A stretch of DNA of 32,671 nt, taken from the NCBI RefSeq assembly GCF_006861775.1, contig NZ_VDGG01000044.1, positions 1 to 32,671 of the forward strand, written 5' to 3'. This DNA is from Psychrobacillus soli (GTDB lineage Bacteria > Bacillota > Bacilli > Bacillales_A > Planococcaceae). The notes under the pieces are model-generated. The model was not told where the DNA came from and made no database searches. It was given only the letters and a program-made list of their open reading frames with translations. The position numbers were made by a program, and so were the translations under genes. Below are positions 24,207 through 32,510 of this stretch, piece after piece (within the stretch, counting starts at the first letter, position 1; each line of letters begins with the position of its first letter).

Positions 24207-25353
24207 TAATGTTCACCCCTTTAGAAATAATTGATCTTAAAATTTCCGTCGTTCCACCTCTAAGGGTGAATCCCGGTGAATGTAAAATAGATTGGGCAGC
24301 GTAGACCTCAATTAATTTATCTGAGTCTAAAGAAGGGAAAATGGATATCGTATTTCTTGTTGTATGAATAATTTGGTTCTCAAATTGGGTTCCCAGATCT
24401 TTTACCATCGCTGCTTCTGTGTTCGGTGTCTTCTTTTGTTCCAATAAAGAAGCGACTTCTAAGGACATTTTTCGCAAAGTCACTAAACTAGCGATACAAG
24501 AACCTAAGTCTCTCAAGTCAGACAAGTCACTCCCATCGGACTTTATCGTTCCAATTAATTCTTCAAGTAAAGGATACGTACTGAGGAATCTATCCGGTCC
24601 ACTTCTTTCAAAGGCCAATTCAGTTAGTCCTTGTTGCCAGCCATTTCCCTCAACTCCAACTAAATTTTCTTTCGGTACTTTTACATCTTCAAAAAATACC
24701 TCATTAAATTCATGCTCCCCTGTCATAAGATAAATAGGTCTGATGGTTACACCTGGTGATTTTAAATCAACTATAATTTGACTCATACCCTCATACTTGT
24801 TCTTTTCATTCTTGGGAGATGTTCTACATAATACAAGGATGTTGTGCGAATGATGTGCACCTGTTGTCCAAATCTTACTACCATTTAGAAGCCAATGATC
24901 TCCTTTATCTACTGCCCTCGTCGATAATGAAGCTAAATCACTTCCTGAGTTTGGTTCACTTAAGCCTATGGAAAAATACATTTCTCCCTCGCAAATGGAA
25001 GGTATATACTTCATTTTTTGCTCTTCTGTTCCAAACTTAAGCAATAAAGGTGCTGTTTGCCTATCTGCGACCCAGTGGGCAGAAACTGGGGCTCCGTTCG
25101 ATAATAGTTCTTCTAGAACAACATATCTTTCTAAATTACTTTTCTCCTGACCACCATACTTTTTGGGGATCGTCATTCCAATCCAGCCTTTTTTAGCCAA
25201 TTTTTTGCTAAACTCTGGTGAAAATCCAGAAATACTTGCATCACACATAACCTTAAACGTTCCATTTTCTTTTTCTTCTTTTATAAATTCTCTTACGGCT
25301 AATCTTAATTCTTTAATGCCAGCGTGGGTTTTAAGTTCAGCGATGTTTACCAA
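24199..25353 (-). CDS. Acyl-CoA dehydrogenase, catalytic subunit
   Basis: A 384-residue FAD-dependent acyl-CoA dehydrogenase introducing an alpha-beta double bond. FAD and acyl contacts are visible in GLSEPNSGSDLASLSTRA at 130-147 and NGSKIWTTGAHHS at 157-169. The catalytic base is probably E249 (LAFERSG), the IVD/LCAD position; the MCAD position in the C-terminal segment is Gly (RGGTTEILR). TTG start with AAAGGAGG 7 bases upstream, 12 bases after the crotonase. It overlaps the small-subunit gene and probably forms a heterotetramer with it. In actinobacteria such heteromers act on ring-bearing acyl-CoAs, hinting at a bulky substrate. Confidence 0.9.
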   Translation of the reverse strand: MVNIAELKTHAGIKELRLAVREFIKEEKENGTFKVMCDASISGFSPEFSKKLAKKGWIGMTIPKKYGGQEKSNLERYVVLEELLSNGAPVSAHWVADRQTAPLLLKFGTEEQKMKYIPSICEGEMYFSIGLSEPNSGSDLASLSTRAVDKGDHWLLNGSKIWTTGAHHSHNILVLCRTSPKNEKNKYEGMSQIIVDLKSPGVTIRPIYLMTGEHEFNEVFFEDVKVPKENLVGVEGNGWQQGLTELAFERSGPDRFLSTYPLLEELIGTIKSDGSDLSDLRDLGSCIASLVTLRKMSLEVASLLEQKKTPNTEAAMVKDLGTQFENQIIHTTRNTISIFPSLDSDKLIEVYAAQSILHSPGFTLRGGTTEILRSIISKGVNISG

Positions 25354-25365
25354 GCGAATCCTCCT

Positions 25366-26154
25366 TTATTTTCCGGTAAAAACAGGTTTTCTTTTTTCCA
25401 GAAATGCATTTACTGCTTCCTGATGATCTTCAGTACTCTTAACAATGGCAAAATGAGAAGATACTAAATCTAAAGAACTACTCAAGTTTGATTTAATGGA
25501 TTGCTTGACCGTTCTTTTTATCAACCGTACAGCGACCTGGGGCTTATTAGCTAAACTTTTGGCATATTCAAGAGATTTTTCAAAGAATGCTTCAGAAGGA
25601 TATACCATATTCACCAATCCTATCTCTTTTGCTTCATTTGCAGAGATAAAATCACCAGACCATAGGAGTTCAAGGGCTTTCGAGTATCCTACAATTCTTG
25701 GCAAATAATAAGCTCCCCCATCACCAGGTATTAAGCCGACATTTATGTAACCCTCTGAAACTTTTGCTGTATCAGCCATGATTCTAATATCTGCCATAAG
25801 CGCCATATCTAACCCTGCACCAACAGCGATCCCATTAATGGCACAAATGATTGGCTTATCAATATCATGGATGGTTAGAGCCACTCGATGAACGTTTTGC
25901 CATAAATAATCCTTCGTTTCCGCTGGAGATGAAACCATTTTCATATCATTCATGTCTCCGCCTGAACAGAAACTGTTCCCATTCCCAGTAATTAAAATAA
26001 CTTTTATATCTTCATTACTTTTTGCGTGCTCTAAAGCTTCAACCCATTGGTCAACCATGGATCTATTAAACGCATTTTTTTGTTTGGGTCTATTTAAAAT
26101 AATTACGTACACTCCGTCATAAAATTCTGTTAAAATAGTACTTTTTTTTTCCAT
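25366..26154 (-). CDS. Crotonase-fold enzyme, enoyl-CoA hydratase/isomerase family
   Basis: A 262-residue crotonase with the oxyanion-hole segments FCSGGDMND near 62-70 and NGIAVGAGLDMALMAD near 107-122. The two glutamates of true enoyl-CoA hydratases (rat E144/E164) are replaced: Asp116 in GLD and Tyr136 in EGYINVG, while an acidic Asp145 appears in GLIPGDGGAYYLPR. It may thus be an isomerase, hydrolase or a specialised hydratase. GTG 26163 is open, but AAAGGTG overlaps it, so ATG 26154 is preferred. It is the first gene of the second block, with a good sigma-A-like promoter about 50 bases upstream. Confidence 0.85.
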   Translation of the reverse strand: MEKKSTILTEFYDGVYVIILNRPKQKNAFNRSMVDQWVEALEHAKSNEDIKVILITGNGNSFCSGGDMNDMKMVSSPAETKDYLWQNVHRVALTIHDIDKPIICAINGIAVGAGLDMALMADIRIMADTAKVSEGYINVGLIPGDGGAYYLPRIVGYSKALELLWSGDFISANEAKEIGLVNMVYPSEAFFEKSLEYAKSLANKPQVAVRLIKRTVKQSIKSNLSSSLDLVSSHFAIVKSTEDHQEAVNAFLEKRKPVFTGK

Positions 26155-26205
26155 TTTTATCACCTTTCACAATTTTCAGTATTTTCATAATTCTATGATA
26201 CTTAC

Positions 26206-26235
26206 ACGATAGATTAAAATAATCATTATTGTCAA
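26206..26235 (-). promoter_or_regulatory. Candidate sigma-A promoter for the second catabolic block
   Basis: On the minus strand a perfect TTGACA (26235-26230), 18 bases, TATCGT (26211-26206). It lies about 50 bases upstream of the crotonase start and is the best -35 box in this gap. No clear operator repeat was seen next to it. Confidence 0.55.
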
Positions 26236-26417
26236 TTTTTTTTAGAGATGATGGCCCTTACAATCAGTTAGTGCTTATCCCACATACATAAAAGGTAAAA
26301 CCCACTATTTTCAATGGTTACATGCACCTTTTTCTTCAATCTATAAGACTTTATTAGAATAAATTTTTATAGTTAAATATAATAACTAAATAAAATTTAT
26401 GGAAGTATTGCATAAAT

Positions 26418-26845
26418 TTAATCTCTAGATTTATTTTCAACTGATAAGTTATCTGTTTTTCTAGACAAAGTTAATTTGTTGTTCAAATTGTTTAGTTCAT
26501 CCATATCTCTAATATTTCCCACGCAGGCAATGTAATTTCCCTGCTCATCAAATACAGGATTAGCCGTTACTAACATTTCTTTTTGATTCTCTTACTTTAA
26601 TACCCTACTTATAGGTTTACGCTTAGCATAAACCAGTTCTACAACATTGCTTTAGAATACTGATATGCTGATTCAAAACGATGGCAGAGCAAAACACAGA
26701 AACAGTAAAATTCATGAAAAGTAAACTTGTACAAGACTTCACAACAGATATTCATAATATAATTTTGGATCACTTTGAGAAGCAATCCCTGCTTTAATGC
26801 ATAAATCTCCTTAACTACATGCACAGGCATATCTTTGGAAAGGTA
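26418..26845 (-). pseudogene. Remnant of a PAS-domain regulator (probably sigma-54 activator type)
   Basis: The minus strand reads, in broken frames, SYLSKDMPVHVVKEI and QGLLLKVIQN (26845-26760), then AYQYSKAML, and finally an open stretch EMLVTANPVFDEQGNYIACV then GNIRDMDELNNLNNKL, ending at TAA 26418-26420. This is the layout of the PAS sensor of RocR/PrpR-like sigma-54 activators (TxNPIFDExG...NxRDxxEL). Stops and shifts break it, and the AAA+ and HTH domains are absent. It is the only coding trace in the 26164-27033 gap. Confidence 0.6.
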
Positions 26846-26933
26846 GCTTGCTTGTCAGAGAAGAACATTAGCACTATTAATATCTCAATAATTAAAAATG
26901 ATGTAGATTGTGGAAAAATTCACAAAGTTTCAA

Positions 26934-26961
26934 TTGCAATTTGTCGAATTGTCTGTATAAT
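26934..26961 (+). promoter_or_regulatory. Sigma-A promoter for the glcD operon
   Basis: TTGCAA (26934-26939), 16 bases, and a perfect TATAAT (26956-26961). Transcription would begin near 26968 and give a leader of about 65 bases before ATG 27034. Confidence 0.65.
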
Positions 26962-26967
26962 AACTCT

Positions 26968-26993
26968 ATTGGAATTAAATGAAAAATTCCAAT
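26968..26993. promoter_or_regulatory. Inverted repeat at the glcD transcription start, candidate operator
   Basis: ATTGGAATT (26968-26976) and AATTCCAAT (26985-26993) are perfect 9-base inverted arms around an 8-base spacer, beginning at the predicted transcription start. Position and symmetry suit a repressor operator; a leader hairpin is the alternative. Confidence 0.5.
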
Positions 26994-27033
26994 AAAAACA
27001 TATACTGATATTTTAATAAAGAGGCGAAATAAA

Positions 27034-28428
27034 ATGAATGTATCAACAGAACAAGTAGTAGAAACATTAAAAGATTTTTTAGACGAAAGCCAAGTATCTG
27101 TCAATCAGACAATAAGAGAGCTTCATGGTAAAGATGAATCTTATCATGATGTCAGTCTTCCTGATATTGTAGTATTTCCTAAAACAGCTGAAGAAGTTAG
27201 CAGTATTATGAAAATAGCGAATAGATTACAAGTTGCTGTTGTACCATTTGGTCGAGGGTCAAGCTTAGAAGGACATGTTATCCCTTACGATAATGGAATT
27301 ACCATCAACTTTTCATTGATGGATAAAATTTTAGAAGTTCGTGAAAATGACTTACTTGTAAAAGTTCAGCCAGGTGTAACAAGAACACAACTAAATAAAG
27401 AATTGAAGAAGTATGGACTTTTCTTTTCTGTAGATCCAGGAGCAGACGCTACTTTAGGTGGTATGGCTGCTACAAACGCAAGCGGAACTACTACCGTAAA
27501 ATACGGCGTGATGCGAGATCAAGTGCGTGATTTAGAAGTAGTACTTGCGGATGGTACGATTATACATACGGGGAATTTAGCTGCCAAATCAGCATCAGGT
27601 TATCATTTGAATGGACTTTTCGTAGGTTCGGAAGGAACACTTGGTTGTTTCACAGAATTGACGTTAAAAGTATATGGTATTCCAGAGTTTACAACAGCGG
27701 CAAGAGCGGTATTCCCTACTGTAAAAAATGCGGTAGAGGCCGTTACATCTATTTTACAAGCTGGAATTCCAATCGCACGAGTAGAGTTGGTAGATGAAAG
27801 CTCCATACGACAAGTAAATCGATTTAGCGAAACGAATTATGCAGAAAAACCTACTCTATTCTTGGAATTCGATGGCAACGAAGCGGGCTTACAACAAGAT
27901 GTAGAGTTTTCAAAAGAAATAATGGAAGATCACGGTTGTGAGGAAATCCAATTCGAAACGGATAACACAGCTCGTACAAAACTTTGGGATGCAAGACATA
28001 ATCTAGCTTACGCCTATATTCACGGGAATGTAGGTAAAAAAATGATGGTTACCGATGTTTGCGTACCTATTTCCGAACTCGCAGACGCTGTCATTTATGC
28101 TAGAACCGAGCTAGATGCAATTGGCCTTATCGGAGGAGTTTTAGGGCATGTTGGAGATGGTAACTTCCATGCATTAGTAATGATTGATATGAATAACTCG
28201 GAAGAAGTTGCAAGAGCAGATGCATTCAACGAAAAAATTGTTCGATATGCACTGGAGCGTGACGGTACTTGTACTGGGGAACATGGCGTCGGTATTGGAA
28301 AACAAAAATACCAAGCCGCTGAGCATGGCGCAGCATTACAAGTAATGGAAAAAATTAAAGTCGCGCTTGATCCAAACAATATTTTAAATCCGAATAAAAT
28401 TGTAAAAATAGAAAGCTTAGGTGAATAA
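27034..28428 (+). CDS. glcD: FAD-linked 2-hydroxy-acid oxidase, GlcD-like
   Basis: A 464-residue VAO/PCMH-family flavoprotein oxidising glycolate, D-lactate or a related 2-hydroxy acid. The FAD-binding domain shows VPFGRGSSLEGHVIP near 70-84 and DPGADATLGGMAATNASGTT near 137-156; the C-terminal oxidase domain has GHVGDGNFHALVMID and GTCTGEHGVGIGKQ near 415-428. The length is typical for GlcD and bacterial D-lactate dehydrogenases. GlcE and GlcF genes are not nearby, so it may be a stand-alone D-lactate or 2-hydroxy acid dehydrogenase. GAGGCG precedes the ATG. The transporter gene begins two bases after its stop. Confidence 0.88.
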   Translation: MNVSTEQVVETLKDFLDESQVSVNQTIRELHGKDESYHDVSLPDIVVFPKTAEEVSSIMKIANRLQVAVVPFGRGSSLEGHVIPYDNGITINFSLMDKILEVRENDLLVKVQPGVTRTQLNKELKKYGLFFSVDPGADATLGGMAATNASGTTTVKYGVMRDQVRDLEVVLADGTIIHTGNLAAKSASGYHLNGLFVGSEGTLGCFTELTLKVYGIPEFTTAARAVFPTVKNAVEAVTSILQAGIPIARVELVDESSIRQVNRFSETNYAEKPTLFLEFDGNEAGLQQDVEFSKEIMEDHGCEEIQFETDNTARTKLWDARHNLAYAYIHGNVGKKMMVTDVCVPISELADAVIYARTELDAIGLIGGVLGHVGDGNFHALVMIDMNNSEEVARADAFNEKIVRYALERDGTCTGEHGVGIGKQKYQAAEHGAALQVMEKIKVALDPNNILNPNKIVKIESLGE

Positions 28429-28430
28429 CA

Positions 28431-29411
28431 TTGAAAGTTTTAGAATCTATCAGTAATTTCGCAGGAAAGTATTTTGCATTTTTAGTAGTCGCAGTTGCTG
28501 TAATCGCATTTTTAATCCCGGATACATTCCTACCATTTGGAAAATATATTACTATTTTACTTGGGGTTGTTATGTTCGGGATGGGCCTTACGCTCAAAGC
28601 AGTTGACTTTAAACTGATTTTAACTCACCCAAAACCTGTTATTATCGGAGTTTTAGCCCAGTTTATGATTATGCCTTTAACTGCATTTTCCATTGCTTAC
28701 CTTTTACAATTGCCAAGTGAATTAGCTGCGGGTCTTGTTCTTCTAGGATCTGTACCTGGGGGAACTGCTTCCAACGTAATGGTGTACTTAGCAAAAGGAA
28801 ATGTTCCATTATCAATAACAATGACATCTTTCTCTACAATACTAGCACCACTTTTAACACCATTATTACTACTTTTACTAGCAGGACAATGGATGCCAGT
28901 AGATGCGGCAAAAATGTTCATGTCCATCATTCAAGTAATAATTATTCCAATCATTCTTGGATTACTTGTGAAGAAGTTATTACCGAATATTGTAGAAAAA
29001 AGTTTGAATATTGTTCCGCTTATTTCGGTTTTAGCAATCATTACAATCGTATCTGCGGTAGTTGCAGGTAACGTAAATAATATTGCTTCTGCTGGTTTGT
29101 TAGTGTTTGTAGGAGTATTTTTGCATAATGGGGCAGGCTTACTTTTAGGTTTCTATGCAGCAAAATTAATGGGACTTTCGGAATTAGACCGTCGTGCTAT
29201 TTCTATAGAAGTAGGCATGCAAAACTCTGGGTTAGGTGTCGCACTAGCAACAGCTCATTTAGGACCTTTAGCTGCTCTTCCAAGTGCACTTGGTGCAGTT
29301 TGGCATAATATTTCTGGTCCAATTTTAGCTACTTATTGGTCAAAACGCCCAGTAAAAGACAGTGTCGAAACTAAAACAACCAAAACACATAGTAAAATTT
29401 CAAAAGCTTAA
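28431..29411 (+). CDS. Bile acid:sodium symporter (BASS) family transporter
   Basis: A 326-residue membrane protein with about 9-10 hydrophobic segments and the BASS motifs GVVMFGMGLTLKAVDF near 41-56, GSVPGGTASNVMVYLAKGN near 106-124 (crossover region) and ISIEVGMQNSGLGVALA near 259-275. Family members carry bile acids, pyruvate or 2-oxo acids with Na+. Being translationally linked to glcD (TTG start, AGGTGA 6 bases upstream) it likely imports the 2-hydroxy acid or exports or imports its oxo product. The last 20 residues are charged and polar. A terminator follows 10 bases later. Confidence 0.88.
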   Translation: MKVLESISNFAGKYFAFLVVAVAVIAFLIPDTFLPFGKYITILLGVVMFGMGLTLKAVDFKLILTHPKPVIIGVLAQFMIMPLTAFSIAYLLQLPSELAAGLVLLGSVPGGTASNVMVYLAKGNVPLSITMTSFSTILAPLLTPLLLLLLAGQWMPVDAAKMFMSIIQVIIIPIILGLLVKKLLPNIVEKSLNIVPLISVLAIITIVSAVVAGNVNNIASAGLLVFVGVFLHNGAGLLLGFYAAKLMGLSELDRRAISIEVGMQNSGLGVALATAHLGPLAALPSALGAVWHNISGPILATYWSKRPVKDSVETKTTKTHSKISKA

Positions 29412-29420
29412 TCATTTACG

Positions 29421-29455
29421 AAGGATCTATCTGTTGGATAGGTCCTTTTCTTTTA
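29421..29455 (+). terminator. Rho-independent terminator of the glcD operon
   Basis: AAGGATCTATC / GATAGGTCCTT form an 11-bp stem with one wobble around the loop TGTTG, followed by TTCTTTT. Confidence 0.8.
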
Positions 29456-29460
29456 TAGTA

Positions 29461-29501
29461 AAAAATAATAAAGAGTGATTCAGCGTCTCCCGAATCACTC
29501 T
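29461..29501 (-). terminator. Rho-independent terminator of argF
   Basis: AGAGTGATTC (29472-29481) and GAATCACTCT (29492-29501) form a perfect 10-bp stem. On the minus strand it is followed by TTATTATTTTTT. About 100 bases separate it from the argF stop; that spacer has no recognisable feature. Confidence 0.78.
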
Positions 29502-29598
29502 TCCTATGTAGCGATGAAGCCATCCATCTTGACGATCGACATCGCATGTGTATAATACAGATTGCTAGGCAAACCCTGCCTTCACATTCTGTTGCTCA

Positions 29599-30564
29599 TC
29601 AAGCCATCAGTGATGCAAGCACTGCTTTTTGTGCATGCAGGCGATTTTCAGCTTGTTGGAAAATATATGAGTTTGGACCATCAATAACAGAAGTAGCTAC
29701 TTCTTCTTCGCGATGAGCAGGCAAACAATGCAAGAACATATAATCGCTCTTTGCATTTGCTACAAGTGCATCATTGATCTGGAACTGTTTAAAGTCTGCT
29801 AAACGTTTTTTCGCTTCCTCTTCCTGCCCCATAGATGTCCACACATCTGTGTATATAACATCCGCATTCACAGCAGCTTCTATTGGATCATTCGACACGA
29901 ATAACGAACCACCATTTTGTAAAGCAATTGCCTTCGCTTTTTCGATAATTTGTTCATCCGCTTCGTAGCCTTCTGGAGTCGCAACGGCAATATGCATTCC
30001 CATATTTGCAGCAGCGATAACTAATGAGTGAGCGACATTATTGCCATCACCGATATAGGCAATTTTCAAACCTTTCGTGTACCCCTTCACTTCATGAATA
30101 GTTAAAATGTCCGCAAGCGCTTGGCAAGGATGATAAATATCCGTTAAACCGTTAATCACAGGAATAGTCGCATGTTCCGCTAACTCTTTCACCATTTCAT
30201 GTGAATTTGCACGAATCATAATTCCATCTAAATATCCGGATAATACATGCCCCGTATCGTAAACCGATTCCCCTCGACCGATTTGTAAATCACGTGCATG
30301 CATAAACATACCATTTCCGCCTAATTGTTTCATACCTACTTCAAATGAAATTCTTGTACGAGTCGAATGTTTTTCAAAAATCATTCCTAATGTTTTCCCA
30401 GCTAAAAGGGGGGGACATTTCCCTGCCTTTGTTAACTTTTTCAAATCAACTGCAAGGTCAATTAAATCTTCTATTTCCTCTTTTGAGTAATCAAAAAGCG
30501 TCAATAAGTCTTTTCCTTTTAAACTATCCACAATTTTTAAATTCGCCCATTCTAATAATTTCAT
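29599..30564 (-). CDS. argF: Ornithine carbamoyltransferase
   Basis: A 321-residue anabolic-type ornithine carbamoyltransferase, joining carbamoyl phosphate and ornithine to citrulline. The carbamoyl-phosphate loop STRTRISFE is at 67-75, HPCQALAD lies near 144, and the ornithine region is seen as [12 protein letters not shown] and [10 protein letters not shown]. It begins at ATG 30564 with AAGGGGAG upstream. It stands alone, not in an arg-carAB operon, with its own sigma-A promoter overlapped by likely ArgR sites, supporting the biosynthetic role. The protein has a slightly long N-terminus before the [12 protein letters not shown] motif. Confidence 0.93.
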   Translation of the reverse strand: MKLLEWANLKIVDSLKGKDLLTLFDYSKEEIEDLIDLAVDLKKLTKAGKCPPLLAGKTLGMIFEKHSTRTRISFEVGMKQLGGNGMFMHARDLQIGRGESVYDTGHVLSGYLDGIMIRANSHEMVKELAEHATIPVINGLTDIYHPCQALADILTIHEVKGYTKGLKIAYIGDGNNVAHSLVIAAANMGMHIAVATPEGYEADEQIIEKAKAIALQNGGSLFVSNDPIEAAVNADVIYTDVWTSMGQEEEAKKRLADFKQFQINDALVANAKSDYMFLHCLPAHREEEVATSVIDGPNSYIFQQAENRLHAQKAVLASLMA

Positions 30565-30603
30565 TTATAAAAACTCCCCTTCGTGTATATTTATGTAACA
30601 CTT

Positions 30604-30650
30604 ATTATAGGTATGAATAAACATAAAGTCAACTGAATTTTTATACATTG
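30604..30650 (-). promoter_or_regulatory. argF promoter with candidate ArgR/AhrC operators
   Basis: On the minus strand TTGACT (30632-30627), 17 bases, TATAAT (30609-30604) is a strong promoter. Two ARG-box-like 18-mers are present: TTTATGTTTATTCATAC within the spacer, and CAATGTATAAAAATTCAGT just upstream of the -35 box, similar to the Bacillus box CATGAATAAAAATTCAAG. This fits arginine repression. Confidence 0.7.
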
Positions 30651-30727
30651 ACAATGAAATTTTATTCGATTCTTCACCTGCTAAAAAGTAAACGACTTAA
30701 AGTTGTAAGTTTCTATAAATAAAACCC

Positions 30728-30755
30728 TTTACATATTGTAACGAAATATTGTAAA
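30728..30755. promoter_or_regulatory. Imperfect dyad in the argF-amidase gap
   Basis: TTTACATATT and AATATTGTAAA are near-inverted arms (30728-30755), with TTTACA also able to act as a -35 box for the amidase gene. It may be an operator or simply AT-rich symmetry. The rest of 30651-30944 shows only AT-rich sequence and the amidase ribosome site AAGGAG at 30930-30935. Confidence 0.3.
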
Positions 30756-30944
30756 TGTTTAATCAAATTGTCTAGTGCAAAACAGAATGAACTCATGTAG
30801 GTTATAAATAATCACCCTTGTACTAATTGAAACTTCAATAGAAGTAAATACAGTTTTCGATTATTATTTGGGAAATATTAAGCAATTATCAAAATCAGAT
30901 TACAAAAATATTTAATCCGAACGAATTGGAAGGAGTGAGTCTTC

Positions 30945-32420
30945 GTGAAATTAGTTATGAACTGGAAAGAATGGACTAACCTTGATGCCATCGGTCTCTC
31001 CGAATTGATACGACAGAAGCAAATTACCTCGCAAGAAGTAGCCCAACAAGTTAACCTTGCAATCGACGCTATAAATCCTGAGATCAATGGCATTATTGAG
31101 GTCTTTGATGATGTGATCAATGATCCTACAAAAGATGGAACGAACCTTGATGGAATTTTCGCAGGAGTACCATTTTTGATGAAGGATTTAGGACCCACTG
31201 TCAAAGGACGTCTACAGGAAATGGGTTCCCTCTTAATGCGTGGAAATCGTCCTACAACAGATAGCTTTCTGACCAAGCGAATTCGCCAAGCAGGTCTTAA
31301 TATCATTGGACGGACGACAACACCAGAGTTCGGGCTCTGCAGCTCAGCTGAGAATCCAGCAGTATATGTTACTCGAAATCCTTGGAATGTTGATTATACA
31401 ACTTGCGGTTCTTCTGCCGGTACGGCAGCTGCTGTTGCAGCTGGCATTATTCCCATTTCACACGGAACCGATGGTGGTGGCTCCATTCGAATTCCTGCAG
31501 GTGTAAACGGCAACATTGGTCTAAAACCGTCCCGTGGAGTATTTTCAGTAGCCCCCTACAGTTCGGACCTGATGGGTGCCGTCTCTGCTCAAGGTTGTCT
31601 CTCCCGTACCATACGTGACACGGCTGCTTTTGTGGACAGTTGTAGAGGTGGAGCACCAGGCGAGTTCATGCCATATTGGTTGCCATCGCAGCCTTACTCT
31701 GAACTCATCCGACGGGATCCAGGAAGACTTCGTATTGCCGTTTCACATGAGTGGGGCGATTACCGGGCCAATCCACATATTGTTGCTGAATTGAAGCGGG
31801 CGGCTAGCTTCCTCGAGACACTTGGCCACCATGTCGAGTGGATAATCCCAGACATTGACTTCCGTGCCGCCTACGATGCGCAAACCAATTGCTATATCAT
31901 GAATTTTTCACAAGTGATTTCGGGTCTATTGGAGCAAAAAGGTTTGGAACGACCACCTGCTGATCTTATTGAACCTATGTGCATTCGGGTCTGGGAAGAA
32001 GGCCGTGACGCTCCTTATAGAGAGCGCGCCAAGATGCAGAAGGCGTTCAATGATATTTCTCGCAGTTTAGGCTCCTTCTTTGAAGACTGGGATATCATCC
32101 TTACTCCGACAATAGCCCTACCCACACCAAAGATTGGAACAACGGAGTATCTAACTATTAGCGATAATACCTCCGTATCTGACTGGTTCGAAAACCTTTG
32201 GCGCATATTCTCTTATACTTCGATCGCCAACCTAGGTGGTCTACCTGGGATTTCGTTGCCAATGGCTGAGCTAGAAAACGGGCTGCCACTTGGAATTCAA
32301 GCACTTACTCGACAAGGAGATGACGGATTGCTTCTGCAACTGGGAGCTCAAATCGAGCGAGCACTTAATGGAAAATGGAACAGCGGACGACGACCTACAG
32401 TTCACGTATCGTCGATTTAA
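30945..32420 (+). CDS. Amidase (amidase-signature family)
   Basis: A 491-residue amidase-signature hydrolase acting on C-N amide bonds. The Ser-cisSer-Lys triad is visible: K80 (PFLMKDLG), S156 (TCGSSAGTAAAVAAG) and nucleophile S180 (GTDGGGSIRIPA), with the family spacing of 24 between the serines. The GTG start at 30945 has AAGGAG 9 bases upstream; ATG 30957 is an alternative. It is not a GatA partner, as no gatB or gatC is nearby. The coding sequence looks more GC-rich than neighbouring genes and it is followed by a group II intron, so recent acquisition is possible. The natural substrate is unknown. Confidence 0.88.
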   Translation: MKLVMNWKEWTNLDAIGLSELIRQKQITSQEVAQQVNLAIDAINPEINGIIEVFDDVINDPTKDGTNLDGIFAGVPFLMKDLGPTVKGRLQEMGSLLMRGNRPTTDSFLTKRIRQAGLNIIGRTTTPEFGLCSSAENPAVYVTRNPWNVDYTTCGSSAGTAAAVAAGIIPISHGTDGGGSIRIPAGVNGNIGLKPSRGVFSVAPYSSDLMGAVSAQGCLSRTIRDTAAFVDSCRGGAPGEFMPYWLPSQPYSELIRRDPGRLRIAVSHEWGDYRANPHIVAELKRAASFLETLGHHVEWIIPDIDFRAAYDAQTNCYIMNFSQVISGLLEQKGLERPPADLIEPMCIRVWEEGRDAPYRERAKMQKAFNDISRSLGSFFEDWDIILTPTIALPTPKIGTTEYLTISDNTSVSDWFENLWRIFSYTSIANLGGLPGISLPMAELENGLPLGIQALTRQGDDGLLLQLGAQIERALNGKWNSGRRPTVHVSSI

Positions 32421-32474
32421 TTAGTGCGTAAAGTTATAGTTACTATCTAAACTTTATACAGAATTTCAATAGAA

Positions 32475-32510
32475 AAAGAACAGATGGGTCTCCATCTGTT
32501 CTTTCTTCTT
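32475..32510 (+). terminator. Rho-independent terminator of the amidase gene
   Basis: A perfect 13-bp stem (AAAGAACAGATGG / CCATCTGTTCTTT) with a 4-base loop, followed by CTTCTT, then immediately by the intron start. Confidence 0.88.

Noticed and set aside
26164-27033. Possible CRISPR array or tRNA in the large AT-rich gap
   Set aside because: No regularly spaced direct repeats and no cloverleaf were found; the gap is explained by two promoters and a PAS-regulator remnant.
27603-28379. Minus-strand open frames within glcD
   Set aside because: They are shadows of the glcD coding frame, rich in Ser/Pro/Thr/Ala with no motif.
30878-31306. A 142-codon minus-strand open frame across the amidase start
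   Set aside because: It is antisense to the amidase, whose triad and ribosome site are clear.
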